This document shows, piece after piece, positions 1 through 7,354 of a DNA stretch of 64,000 nt. Location: NCBI GenBank assembly GCA_038363005.1, contig JBBQBI010000008.1, positions 62,001 to 126,000 on the forward strand. The letters run 5' to 3'. Origin of the DNA: JAKOWB01 sp038363005. Its GTDB lineage: Bacteria > Pseudomonadota > Alphaproteobacteria > Kiloniellales > JACOMY01. The notes under the pieces are model-generated. The model was not told the origin of the DNA. It saw only the letters and a program-made list of their open reading frames with translations, and ran no database searches. Numbering within the stretch: the first letter of the stretch is position 1; each line of letters opens with the position of its first letter. The position numbers and the translations under genes were made by a program.

Positions 1-500
1 GCTTCCTTGCCGCCGCCGGAGACCGACTGATAGGTCGCCACGACGATGCGCTTGATGCGCATCAGGTCGTGCAGCGGCTTCAGCGCCGTCACCATCTGAA
101 TGGTCGAGCAGTTGGGGTTGGCGATGATGCGCCGCTTGGTGTAGCCGGCGATGGCCTCGGCATTGACCTCGGGCACCACCAGCGGCACGTCGGGGTCCAT
201 GCGGAATTGCGAGGTGTTGTCGATCACGATGGCACCCGCCTGGGCCGCGCGCGGGGCAAACTGGGCCGAGATCTTGGCGCCCGGCGACGACAGCACCAGG
301 TCGGTGCCCTTGAAGTCGAAGGTGGCCAGATCGCGGACCTTCAGCGTGGTGTCCTCGCCAAAGGACACCTCGATGCCGGCGCTCCGCTCGGAGGCGAGGG
401 CGACCACGTCGTCGACCGGGAAGGCGCGCTCCGACAGCGTCTGCAGCATTTCCTTGCCGACGTTGCCGGTGGCACCTACGACAGCGACGCGATAACCCAT
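1..500 (-). CDS. asd: Aspartate-semialdehyde dehydrogenase (3' end outside window)
   Basis: Converts aspartyl phosphate to aspartate semialdehyde with NADPH, the branch step to lysine, threonine, methionine and diaminopimelate. The visible N-terminal ~166 residues start MGYRVAVVGATGNVG, a Rossmann nucleotide-binding loop, and include the NPNCSTIQ stretch that carries the catalytic cysteine. The family is about 340 residues, so roughly half the protein is missing because the gene runs off the left edge of the window. In related alphaproteobacteria asd lies directly after leuB; here a DUF962 gene and an AT-rich island separate them. Identification is firm from the motifs. Confidence 0.95.
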   Translation of the reverse strand, partial: MGYRVAVVGATGNVGKEMLQTLSERAFPVDDVVALASERSAGIEVSFGEDTTLKVRDLATFDFKGTDLVLSSPGAKISAQFAPRAAQAGAIVIDNTSQFRMDPDVPLVVPEVNAEAIAGYTKRRIIANPNCSTIQMVTALKPLHDLMRIKRIVVATYQSVSGGGKE

Positions 501-599
501 CTCTTCGACTCTTCTTTTGCCTGCTGCGGCGGGGGACTATCCCCGGCCTGACGCGGTCTGAGGTACGCTGGCCCCCGCAGCATTGCAAGGGACAAGCCC

Positions 600-935
600 A
601 TGCCGCGTGCGATCCAGACCTATGCCGAGTTCTGGCCCTTCTATCTGGGCGAGCACAGCAAGCCGCTGACCCGGGCGATCCACCTGGCCGGCACCGGTCT
701 TGGCCTGGCGTTGCTGCTGGCCGCCGCCCTGCTCGGCAACTGGTGGCTGCTGCTGGCCGCCGTGGTGACCGGCTACGCCTTCGCCTGGCTGGCGCATTTC
801 CTGGTCGAGCACAACCGCCCGGCCACCTTCGCCTACCCGCTGTGGTCCTTCGCCAGCGACTGGAAGATGTTCGGCCTCTTTGCCGTCGGCAAGCTGGAGG
901 CCGAGGTCAGGCGCTACCAGGGGGCGGGGGGCTAG
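600..935 (+). CDS. Mpo1-like (DUF962) small membrane protein
   Basis: A 111-residue protein with the DUF962/Mpo1 pattern: an N-terminal FWPFYLGEHSKP stretch, a helix starting near IHLAGTG, a second hydrophobic segment around residues 45-60, and the histidine-containing AHFLVEHNRPATF motif. Yeast Mpo1 is an iron-dependent fatty-acid alpha-dioxygenase; for the short bacterial members the role is not established, so only the family is asserted. It is divergent from asd (100 bp gap) and convergent with the AT-rich island that follows. Start chosen at the ATG after the GGGACAAGCC stretch. Confidence 0.85.
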   Translation: MPRAIQTYAEFWPFYLGEHSKPLTRAIHLAGTGLGLALLLAAALLGNWWLLLAAVVTGYAFAWLAHFLVEHNRPATFAYPLWSFASDWKMFGLFAVGKLEAEVRRYQGAGG

Positions 936-981
936 CGGAAGCATGGAAAATGGATTTTACAACTGCTCTGTCAATCGGCGA

Positions 982-1629
982 CTAAGTCCGCAAATACCCT
1001 TGATCATAGATCTTGCTTTCTAGTTGATTGCCGAACAATCTCATCAAACCAATTGATTTAGTAACTATTAGTTCAATTTCTTCTTCTCCAATCGTTTCAT
1101 GATTTCCATGCGCTATAGAGTTTCTTCTCTTTAATATTATAGTATCAATAAAAGTCGAATCCGGCTCAAATTTGCGAAAATCGACACCGCATATTATACA
1201 TATCTCGTTAAGAACCTCCGTATTCAGATTTGATCTCGTATCAATTAAAGATTCGTCTATTTTCGAGAATCTATTTTCTAATTGACTTAATATATCCTCA
1301 ACGATCTGGCATTTGGCGGAAAGACTCTGCTTCGATTTAGAAAAAGAATCCAGCCGCCTTAGAAAGTAATTCGTGTAGAATTGCTTATCCAATTCTAAGT
1401 ACTTTTTCCTTCGCAAAGTTAAAAACTTAAAAAAGCTCCGCGCGGCTCCCCTAACATAACCCTCCCAATGTGCATAAGCGATGGCGACAAGGGATTTTAG
1501 CAAAACCGCCCGGCCACCCTGAGGGGCATTTCTGATTGCTGACTTAAGATCAGAAAGCTCTCTAATTCGCCATGTCAGATCAGAGTCCAAGCTTTCGGAG
1601 AAATCAGACTCTGTAAAAGATTTAGTCAT
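982..1629 (-). CDS. MAE_28990/MAE_18760-type HEPN nuclease, second gene of an AT-rich pair
   Basis: 215 residues when started at the ATG that overlaps the DUF262 stop codon (shared ATGACTAA, 8 nt). It carries the HEPN ribonuclease signature R-x4-H as RNSIAH at residues 169-174, and an AHWEGYV motif at 53-59 typical of this HEPN subfamily. HEPN proteins of this kind are predicted metal-independent RNases found in toxin-antitoxin and anti-phage modules; activity here is inferred. Base composition is unlike the neighbours: 22 of 60 bases are G/C in 1141-1200 against 41 of 60 in 3541-3600 of leuB, with many AT-rich codons, indicating horizontal transfer. An alternative ATG 54 bp upstream lies inside the DUF262 gene and is less likely. 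Confidence 0.82.
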   Translation of the reverse strand: MTKSFTESDFSESLDSDLTWRIRELSDLKSAIRNAPQGGRAVLLKSLVAIAYAHWEGYVRGAARSFFKFLTLRRKKYLELDKQFYTNYFLRRLDSFSKSKQSLSAKCQIVEDILSQLENRFSKIDESLIDTRSNLNTEVLNEICIICGVDFRKFEPDSTFIDTIILKRRNSIAHGNHETIGEEEIELIVTKSIGLMRLFGNQLESKIYDQGYLRT

Positions 1630-2737
1630 GACTAAACCATTCTTCACCGAATGGAAGTGTTCTCTGAATTCTCGTGGTGCCACGCACTCCCGGGCCAGAC
1701 AAACCCTTGCTAGCCGGGCTTTTCCAAAAATCGATTACTCTTTGCCGCACGAAATCCACCGGACTATCTCTCGCCAGAATGGTTTGGAGGTTTTTACTTA
1801 TACCGATGGCTATGGTTTCGAATGCCACTAGCCCTACGCGCCCTCCCGCCGTGCCCACTTCGAACCTCTTAAGTGCATCATTTCCATGAGCTTCATTGAG
1901 AAGCCTGAAGGTCTGCTGAAAATACATTCCTGCAATCTCCGTTTCAGCAACTGTAGCCAATGAAATCATGCCAGTGTTCACATATTCTTCAACATCCAAA
2001 GTTCCGTCATATGGGACAAAAGTATACACCAGAAATCTGGAGACATATTCCATATGCCTTTGGCGCTCGATCTGGTCTTCTGTAGCATTTAGGACGGTAC
2101 GAAAATTTTCTAAGTCCGCAAGGTGTTTCATAAAATTAAAGTAATTTTTATTTGACATAATTACGATGCAGTTTCGCAGTTCCTGAGAGTTTGCTGGAGT
2201 TCCGCCTGCGTTCAATCTTTGAAAAAGGTCATACTTGGTGTTGTTGTCGCTTGGCTTTTTCAATATCTCCACACCAATACGACTGCGGCGGATTGCCAGC
2301 TGAAAGCTCTTATCTAGCTCGACTTGAGAGTCTTGAGGTAGATCTAAAATGCGATCAGATTTTTCCCAAACTACATTGTGAAGGGATTTCAGATACTTGG
2401 TGGCTTCAAGGGCCGAAGGTGGCAGTAGATCATTACTGTCTGGATCTTTTAGAAGCCCCATGAACTCCAGTATGGTCGAGACGCGCTGTAGTCCGTCAAT
2501 CAATTCCCATTTTGAATCTAGATTTTCAAAAACAAATATCGACGGTAAGGGGATTCCAAGCAGAATAGATTCGACTAGCCTAGATTTTTGGCTGAGCTCC
2601 CATCTGAAAAGGCGTTGAAAATCAGGATTTATAACTAACTCTCCTTCTTTATACATACTAACTATTTCACTAACCGCCATTTGATACGCATCTGTTTTAA
2701 CTAATCTTTGGGCCTGCTCTATCTCTTCATTTAGCAT
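1622..2737 (-). CDS. DUF262 (ParB-like/GmrSD N-terminal) protein, first gene of the AT-rich pair
   Basis: 371 residues. The DUF262 core is clear: PDFQRLFRW at 38-46 and the IDGLQR motif at 80-85, which is the ParB/Srx-fold nucleotide-binding signature (usually DGQQR) seen in the N-terminal half of GmrSD type IV restriction enzymes. There is no C-terminal DUF1524/HNH nuclease, so this is a stand-alone DUF262 protein. The start has a good ribosome site (AGGGAGAG, six bases before ATG). The following HEPN gene overlaps its stop, so the two are translationally coupled. The pair probably acts as one defence or toxin unit, with DUF262 as NTP-dependent sensor or regulator and HEPN as effector; that division is inference. 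Low GC as for its partner. Confidence 0.85.
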   Translation of the reverse strand: MLNEEIEQAQRLVKTDAYQMAVSEIVSMYKEGELVINPDFQRLFRWELSQKSRLVESILLGIPLPSIFVFENLDSKWELIDGLQRVSTILEFMGLLKDPDSNDLLPPSALEATKYLKSLHNVVWEKSDRILDLPQDSQVELDKSFQLAIRRSRIGVEILKKPSDNNTKYDLFQRLNAGGTPANSQELRNCIVIMSNKNYFNFMKHLADLENFRTVLNATEDQIERQRHMEYVSRFLVYTFVPYDGTLDVEEYVNTGMISLATVAETEIAGMYFQQTFRLLNEAHGNDALKRFEVGTAGGRVGLVAFETIAIGISKNLQTILARDSPVDFVRQRVIDFWKSPASKGLSGPGVRGTTRIQRTLPFGEEWFSHD

Positions 2738-2781
2738 ATTGCTCTCCCTAGCTCACCGAAGGAGCCCAGAATCCCTAATGC

Positions 2782-2797
2782 ACTGGGCGAACCCAGT
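2782..2797. repeat. Perfect palindrome upstream of the DUF262 gene
   Basis: ACTGGG-CGAA-CCCAGT, six-base arms and a four-base loop, about 45 bp upstream of the DUF262 start and 75 bp after the leuB stop. Read on the minus strand the loop is TTCG. It has no T-run after it, so an operator for the island or a weak hairpin at the end of leuB mRNA are both possible. Confidence 0.5.
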
Positions 2798-2871
2798 AGA
2801 GGTAGCCCCAATTGTCACTCGCAAAGCTTGTGTGTGCAATAGAGGCGAGAGATACCCAACAAAGCAGCCGA

Positions 2872-3987
2872 TCAACCGGCCAGCGCGGTGAGCTGCCCCA
2901 GCACGGCCGCGCCCATGCCCTTGGTGCCGACCTTCTCGACCGTGCCGGGGCCGGCGATGTCGCCGGTGCGGATGCCCTTGTCGAGGGTGGCGCGCACCGC
3001 CGCCTCGACCAGGTCAGCGTCCTCGGCCAAGTCGAAGGAGTAGCGCAGCGCCATGGCGAAGGACATCAGCGCGGCCACCGGATTGGCCAGGCCCTTGCCG
3101 GCGATGTCGGGGGCCGAGCCGTGTACCGGCTCGTAGAGCGCCTTGCGCCGGCCCGAGGAATCGGGCGCGCCCAGCGAGGCCGAGGGCAGCATGCCGAGCG
3201 AGCCGGTCAGCATCGCCGCCTCGTCCGACAGGATGTCGCCGAACAGGTTGTCGGTGACGATGACGTCGAACTGCCGCGGATTGCGCAAGAGCTGCATGGC
3301 GCAGTTGTCGGCGTACATGTGGCTGAGCTCGACGTCCTGGTAGGACTCCTGGTGCAGCTTCGTCACCTCCTCGCGCCACAGCACGCCGGACTCCATGACG
3401 TTGGCTTTTTCAGCCGAGCAAACCCGACCCTGGCGCTTGCGCGCCAGCTCGAAGCCGACGGCGGCGACGCGGCGGATCTCGTTGGTGGTGTAGACCTGCG
3501 TGTTGATGCCGCGGCGCTGGCCGTCGGGCAGCGTCTCGATGCCGCGCGGCGTGCCGAAATAGACGCCGCCGGTCAGCTCGCGCAGGATCATGATGTCGAG
3601 GCCCTTCACCACCTCGGGCTTCAGGGTCGAGGCATCGACCAGCGCGTCGAACACGATGGCGGGGCGCAGGTTGGCGAAGAGCTCCATCTCCTTGCGCAGG
3701 CGCAGCAGGCCGCGCTCGGGCTTCTGCGCGAAGGGCAGGCTGTCCCACTTCGGACCGCCGACGGCGCCGAACAGCACAGCGTCGACGCCCTGCGCCTTGG
3801 CCATGGCCTCGTCGGTCAAGGGCGTGCCGTGCGCGTCGATGGCGGCGCCGCCGACCTTGTCCTCGGCGACATCGAAAGTGACGCGGCGCTTCTTGCCCAT
3901 CCAGTCGATGACGCGGCGCACCTCGTCCATCACCTCGACGCCGATGCCGTCGCCCGGCAGGATCAGCAGCTTCTTGTTCGCGGCCAT
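2872..3987 (-). CDS. leuB: 3-isopropylmalate dehydrogenase
   Basis: Oxidatively decarboxylates 3-isopropylmalate with NAD+, third step of leucine synthesis. The 371-residue protein begins MAANKKLLILPGDGIGVEV and contains the family blocks NLFGDILSDEAAMLTGSLG and YEPVHGSAPDIAGKG that bind metal, substrate and NAD. Start fixed by the strong GAGGGAGG ribosome site; in-frame sequence upstream is not leuB-like. It is separated from leuD (8974) by the amine oxidase, TetR, acyl-CoA dehydrogenase and DUF305 genes, so it probably has its own promoter rather than being transcribed with leuCD. Confidence 0.98.
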   Translation of the reverse strand: MAANKKLLILPGDGIGVEVMDEVRRVIDWMGKKRRVTFDVAEDKVGGAAIDAHGTPLTDEAMAKAQGVDAVLFGAVGGPKWDSLPFAQKPERGLLRLRKEMELFANLRPAIVFDALVDASTLKPEVVKGLDIMILRELTGGVYFGTPRGIETLPDGQRRGINTQVYTTNEIRRVAAVGFELARKRQGRVCSAEKANVMESGVLWREEVTKLHQESYQDVELSHMYADNCAMQLLRNPRQFDVIVTDNLFGDILSDEAAMLTGSLGMLPSASLGAPDSSGRRKALYEPVHGSAPDIAGKGLANPVAALMSFAMALRYSFDLAEDADLVEAAVRATLDKGIRTGDIAGPGTVEKVGTKGMGAAVLGQLTALAG

Positions 3988-4227
3988 GGGGCCCTCCCTC
4001 GCGCTAGTTTCGGCAGTCGATAGCGGCTGCCGGGGCCGGACGCAAGCCGCGCCCGGCTCAGGGCGCCATGCCTGATTCTCGCGCCGGCGCCACGGGGCGG
4101 CAGGGGCGGCGCTGGAACTGCGCACCCGCCGAGGCGTTCCCCCAGCACACCCTTCGCGGGCGCTGTTCGGCATTGCGCTTGGGCGCGATCAGCCGCCGCG
4201 CCGCCTGGCTAGCGGGAGACTGCCCCC

Positions 4228-4713
4228 ATGTCCTATCGCCGTTTCGGCGCGATGATCGCCACCTCGACCCTGGTCATGTTCGGCCTGATGTATCTCAACA
4301 GCTTTGCGCTGGACCACCTGCTGTTCAGCCAGACGCGGGCCTGGATGGCGCTGCTGATGGGCGCCGCGATGGCGGCGATCATGCTGCTCTTCATGCTGGG
4401 CATGTACCGCAGCCGCGCCGTCGACCTGGGTATCCTGCTGGGCAGCGCGCTGGTCTTCGCCCTGTCGCTCTGGCTGGTGCGCAGCCAGGAGACGGTGAGC
4501 GACCTCGACTACATGCGGGCGATGATCCCGCACCATTCGATCGCCATCCTGACCAGCGAGCGGGCGCACATCCGCGATCCGCGCGTGCGCAAGCTGGCCG
4601 ACGGCATCATCGCCGCCCAGGTGCGCGAGATTGCCGAGATGCAGCAGCTGATCGCCGACCTGGAGCGCCAGCCGGTGCCGGACGACGCGCCCGACCTGCT
4701 GCCGGCGCAGTGA
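4228..4713 (+). CDS. DUF305 membrane protein
   Basis: 161 residues with three hydrophobic segments near residues 8-28, 38-58 and 70-88, followed by a soluble DUF305 helical domain that has the MIPHHSIAI motif and the later EIAEMQQLI helix. DUF305 proteins often lie near metal (copper) resistance genes and the HH pair is a plausible metal ligand, but no such genes are here, so function is open. It is divergent from leuB and convergent with the acyl-CoA dehydrogenase, with 7 bp between stops. Confidence 0.85.
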   Translation: MSYRRFGAMIATSTLVMFGLMYLNSFALDHLLFSQTRAWMALLMGAAMAAIMLLFMLGMYRSRAVDLGILLGSALVFALSLWLVRSQETVSDLDYMRAMIPHHSIAILTSERAHIRDPRVRKLADGIIAAQVREIAEMQQLIADLERQPVPDDAPDLLPAQ

Positions 4714-4720
4714 TGGTCCG

Positions 4721-6502
4721 TCAGGCGTCTGGCCAGAAGTAGTCCGCCGGCGGCGCCATCAGGCTGTCGCCGCCCGCCTGTAGCGCCAGCCAGTGGCCCT
4801 CCGCCAGCGGCAGCATGCGCTGGTAGAAGAAGCGCGCGGTCATCAGCTTGCCAGCCAGGAAGCCGTCGTCGTCGCCGCGCGCAATCCCCGCCTGGGCGAC
4901 GCGGGCAATCTTCAGCCACTGCCAGGCAAAGAGCGTCAGCCCCATGATGCGCTGGAAGTCGGTGCCGGCGGCGCCGGCCTCGGCCGGGTCCTGCGCCAGG
5001 CGCTCCTGGATCCACAGGCTGGCCTGCTCCAGCCGCTGGCGCGCCGCGCCCAGCCCACTGGCCAGGTCGGCCAGCGCGGCGGGCGCCGCGGCCTCCTCTG
5101 CCCGCAGCGTTGCCAGGAAGCGGCGCCAGACAGCGCCGTCCTCGCGCGGGATCTGCCGGCGGATCAGGTCCAGCGCCAGCATGCCGTTGGCGCCCTCCTG
5201 GATCGGATTCAGGCGCACCTCGCGCAGGATCTGCTCGATGCCGTTCTCGCGGATGTAGCCGTGGCCACCCATGACCTGCAGCGAGTCGTTGGCCGACCAG
5301 ACGCCGTAGTCGGCCAGGGTCGCCTTGACGCTGGAGGTCAGGAAGCCAAGCCAGTCGGCCGCCTGCTGGCGGCGCGCCGGGTCGGGGTGGTGCTCGGCCA
5401 GGTCGACCTCGATCCCGAGGCCGAGGTAGAGGGCGCGCGCCGCCTCGATGTAGGCGCGGCTGGACAGCAGCAACCGCCGCACATCGGGGTGATGGATGAT
5501 GGGATCGGCGGGTAGGTCAGGATAGGCCGGCTTGCCCGGCGCGCGACCCTGCAGCCGCTCGCGGCTATAGGCGGCGGCGATCTGGTAGGCCGCCTCGGCC
5601 CCCGCCATGCCCTGCGAACCGACCATGAGGCGCGCCGCGTTCACCATGTCGAACAGCGCCATCAGGCCGCGGCTGCGCTCGCCGATCAGCCAGCCAGTGG
5701 CGCCCTCGAAGGCCATCTGGCAGGTGGCCGAGGCGGCATAGGCCAGCTTGTGTTCCAGCCGCACCGCCTGCAGGGCATTGCGCTTCCCGTCGGGCAGGAT
5801 TTTCGGCGTGAGGAAGAGGCTGAGGCCGCGCGAGCCCGGCGCGTCACCCACCGCGCGTGCCAGCACCAGGTGCACGATGTTGTCGGTCAGGTCGTGATCG
5901 CCGGCGGAGATGAAGATCTTGGTGCCGGTGACTCGCCACGTGCCGTCGTCGGCCGGCTCCGCTTTCGTCTTCGCTAGACCGACGTCGGTGCCGCAGTGCG
6001 GCTCGGTCATGCACATGGTGCCGCCGATGCGCCCGCTGGCCAGCCCTTCGGAGTAGCGCTCGCGCAGCTCGGGCGCGGCATGGCGCTGTAGCATGCGATA
6101 GACCATGGCGAAGAGGCCGAAGTAGTCGCTGAGCGCGATCGAGGCGCCGCTGGTCAGCTCGTTCAGCACGAAGGCCAGGGTCTGCGGCAGGCCCTGGCCG
6201 CCGTGCTCAGGCTTCGCGGTCAGGCCGCTCCAGCCGCCGGTGACATAGGCCTGGTAGGCGCGCTTCATGCCGGGCGGCGTCACCACGCCCTCGGGCGTCA
6301 GGCGACAACCCTCCAGCTCGCTCTGCTGGTTCTGCGGCTGGATCTGCGCCGCCGCCAGCACCCCCGCCTGCTCCAGCACCTGGTCGACCAGCGCGCGGTC
6401 GAGGCCAGGAAAGGCGCCGGTCGCCGCCAGGGTGCCGGTCATGTCCAACAGGTCATGCAGCACGAAGCGGATGTCGCGCAGCGGTGGGGTGTAGGTCGGC
6501 AT
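4721..6502 (-). CDS. Acyl-CoA dehydrogenase, long (593 aa) DmdC-like type
   Basis: FAD-dependent alpha,beta-dehydrogenation of an acyl-CoA. At 593 residues it is the long form with an extra C-terminal domain, related to 3-methylmercaptopropionyl-CoA dehydrogenases. Family blocks are visible: MCMTEPHCGTDVG (flavin/substrate loop), GTKIFISAGDHDL, GGHGYIRENGIEQ and QEGANGMLALDL, the last holding the expected catalytic glutamate. Substrate cannot be told from sequence. It is transcribed divergently from a TetR regulator with a 20-bp palindrome 27 bp upstream of its start, so repression by that TetR protein is likely. No thioesterase, hydratase or ligase lies beside it. Confidence 0.92.
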   Translation of the reverse strand: MPTYTPPLRDIRFVLHDLLDMTGTLAATGAFPGLDRALVDQVLEQAGVLAAAQIQPQNQQSELEGCRLTPEGVVTPPGMKRAYQAYVTGGWSGLTAKPEHGGQGLPQTLAFVLNELTSGASIALSDYFGLFAMVYRMLQRHAAPELRERYSEGLASGRIGGTMCMTEPHCGTDVGLAKTKAEPADDGTWRVTGTKIFISAGDHDLTDNIVHLVLARAVGDAPGSRGLSLFLTPKILPDGKRNALQAVRLEHKLAYAASATCQMAFEGATGWLIGERSRGLMALFDMVNAARLMVGSQGMAGAEAAYQIAAAYSRERLQGRAPGKPAYPDLPADPIIHHPDVRRLLLSSRAYIEAARALYLGLGIEVDLAEHHPDPARRQQAADWLGFLTSSVKATLADYGVWSANDSLQVMGGHGYIRENGIEQILREVRLNPIQEGANGMLALDLIRRQIPREDGAVWRRFLATLRAEEAAAPAALADLASGLGAARQRLEQASLWIQERLAQDPAEAGAAGTDFQRIMGLTLFAWQWLKIARVAQAGIARGDDDGFLAGKLMTARFFYQRMLPLAEGHWLALQAGGDSLMAPPADYFWPDA

Positions 6503-6528
6503 GGCGTTGGCCCTCGCGGCGATCTATG

Positions 6529-6548
6529 TTTCGAACATGCGTTCGAAA
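6529..6548. promoter_or_regulatory. Perfect palindromic operator between acyl-CoA dehydrogenase and TetR genes
   Basis: TTTCGAACATGCGTTCGAAA: eight-base arms TTTCGAAC/GTTCGAAA around ATGC, itself nearly symmetric. It lies 27 bp upstream of the acyl-CoA dehydrogenase start and overlaps the first possible TetR ATG (6537). Size and placement fit a TetR-family operator controlling both genes. Confidence 0.7.
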
Positions 6549-7226
6549 GCTAGCAAGGCGGCGACAGCGCAGCAAGCACGGCGCCCGCGCATGGCCAAGG
6601 GCAACGCGGCAGCACGCGCGCAGCTGCTGTCGGAGGCGGCGGATTTCCTGCGCCGCCAGGGCGCCGAGGGCACCACCATGCGGGCCCTGGCGCGGCACCT
6701 GGGGATCGGCGCGGCCTCGCTATATTATCACTTCCCCGACCGCGACACGCTGCTAGCCGAGTGCCTGGAAGGCGAGCTGGCGGGACTGGAAGCCGCCGTC
6801 ACGCTGGCCGCCCAGGCGGTGGGACCGGCGGCGACGCGCGTCGCGGCGATCCTGGGCGAACACATCGCCTTCCAGCTGCGCTGGGCCGGCATGGCCGGGC
6901 GGCGCCACGGCCGCGCCGGGCTGGCGCCCTTGATCGAAGGCCTGCCGCCGGCCCGGCGCCGCCGGCTCGACCGGCGTCAGCGCGCCATCGTCATGGCGCT
7001 GCGTGGCGTGCTGGTGGCCGGGGCGGCGGACGGCAGCCTCAGCGTGCCAGACCCGACGCCGACGACCTTCGCCCTGCTGTCGCTCGGCGAGCACGCCATC
7101 GCCTGGGTGCGGCCGAAGGGGCGCCTGGGATTGGACGCCATGACGGCGCTGCTGGTGGCGCTGGGACTCAGGATGGTTTCCCCTTCTCCCCCTGCGGGAG
7201 AAGGTGGCCGCGCAGCGGCCGGATGA
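6537..7226 (+). CDS. TetR/AcrR family transcriptional regulator
   Basis: N-terminal TetR helix-turn-helix domain: TTMRALARHLGIGAASLYYHF is the recognition region, preceded by LLSEAADFLRRQG. The C-terminal ligand domain ends in a TetR_C-like region (TFALLSLGEHAIAWV). Two starts are possible: ATG 6537 (229 aa), which lies inside the palindrome, or ATG 6591 (211 aa), which leaves the operator upstream and begins close to the HTH; neither has a strong ribosome site. It likely represses itself and the divergent acyl-CoA dehydrogenase. The last ~16 codons (SPSPPAGEGGRAAAG) are read from an intergenic palindromic repeat that starts at 7179. Confidence 0.85.
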   Translation: MRSKASKAATAQQARRPRMAKGNAAARAQLLSEAADFLRRQGAEGTTMRALARHLGIGAASLYYHFPDRDTLLAECLEGELAGLEAAVTLAAQAVGPAATRVAAILGEHIAFQLRWAGMAGRRHGRAGLAPLIEGLPPARRRRLDRRQRAIVMALRGVLVAGAADGSLSVPDPTPTTFALLSLGEHAIAWVRPKGRLGLDAMTALLVALGLRMVSPSPPAGEGGRAAAG

Positions 7227-7342
7227 GGGGGGTCGGTCGGTGCGATCGTTTGCCAGCCGCACCGATCCCCCTCACCCGGTCCGCATCGCTTCGCTCGCGG
7301 CCCACCCACTCCCGCGAGGGGAGAGGGGGAGGGGAGAGGGGA
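7179..7342. repeat. Composite palindromic repeat, copy 1
   Basis: Contains CCCTTCTCCCCCTGCGGGAG hairpin, then GATGAGGGGGGTCGGT, a short core, CCGATCCCCCTCACCC, and a final G/A-rich CTCCCGCGAGGGGAGAGG hairpin. The same order of blocks occurs at 27884-28012 and 32628-32776. It overlaps the 3' end of the TetR gene. Confidence 0.8.
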
Positions 7343-7354
7343 GACGGAACGACC

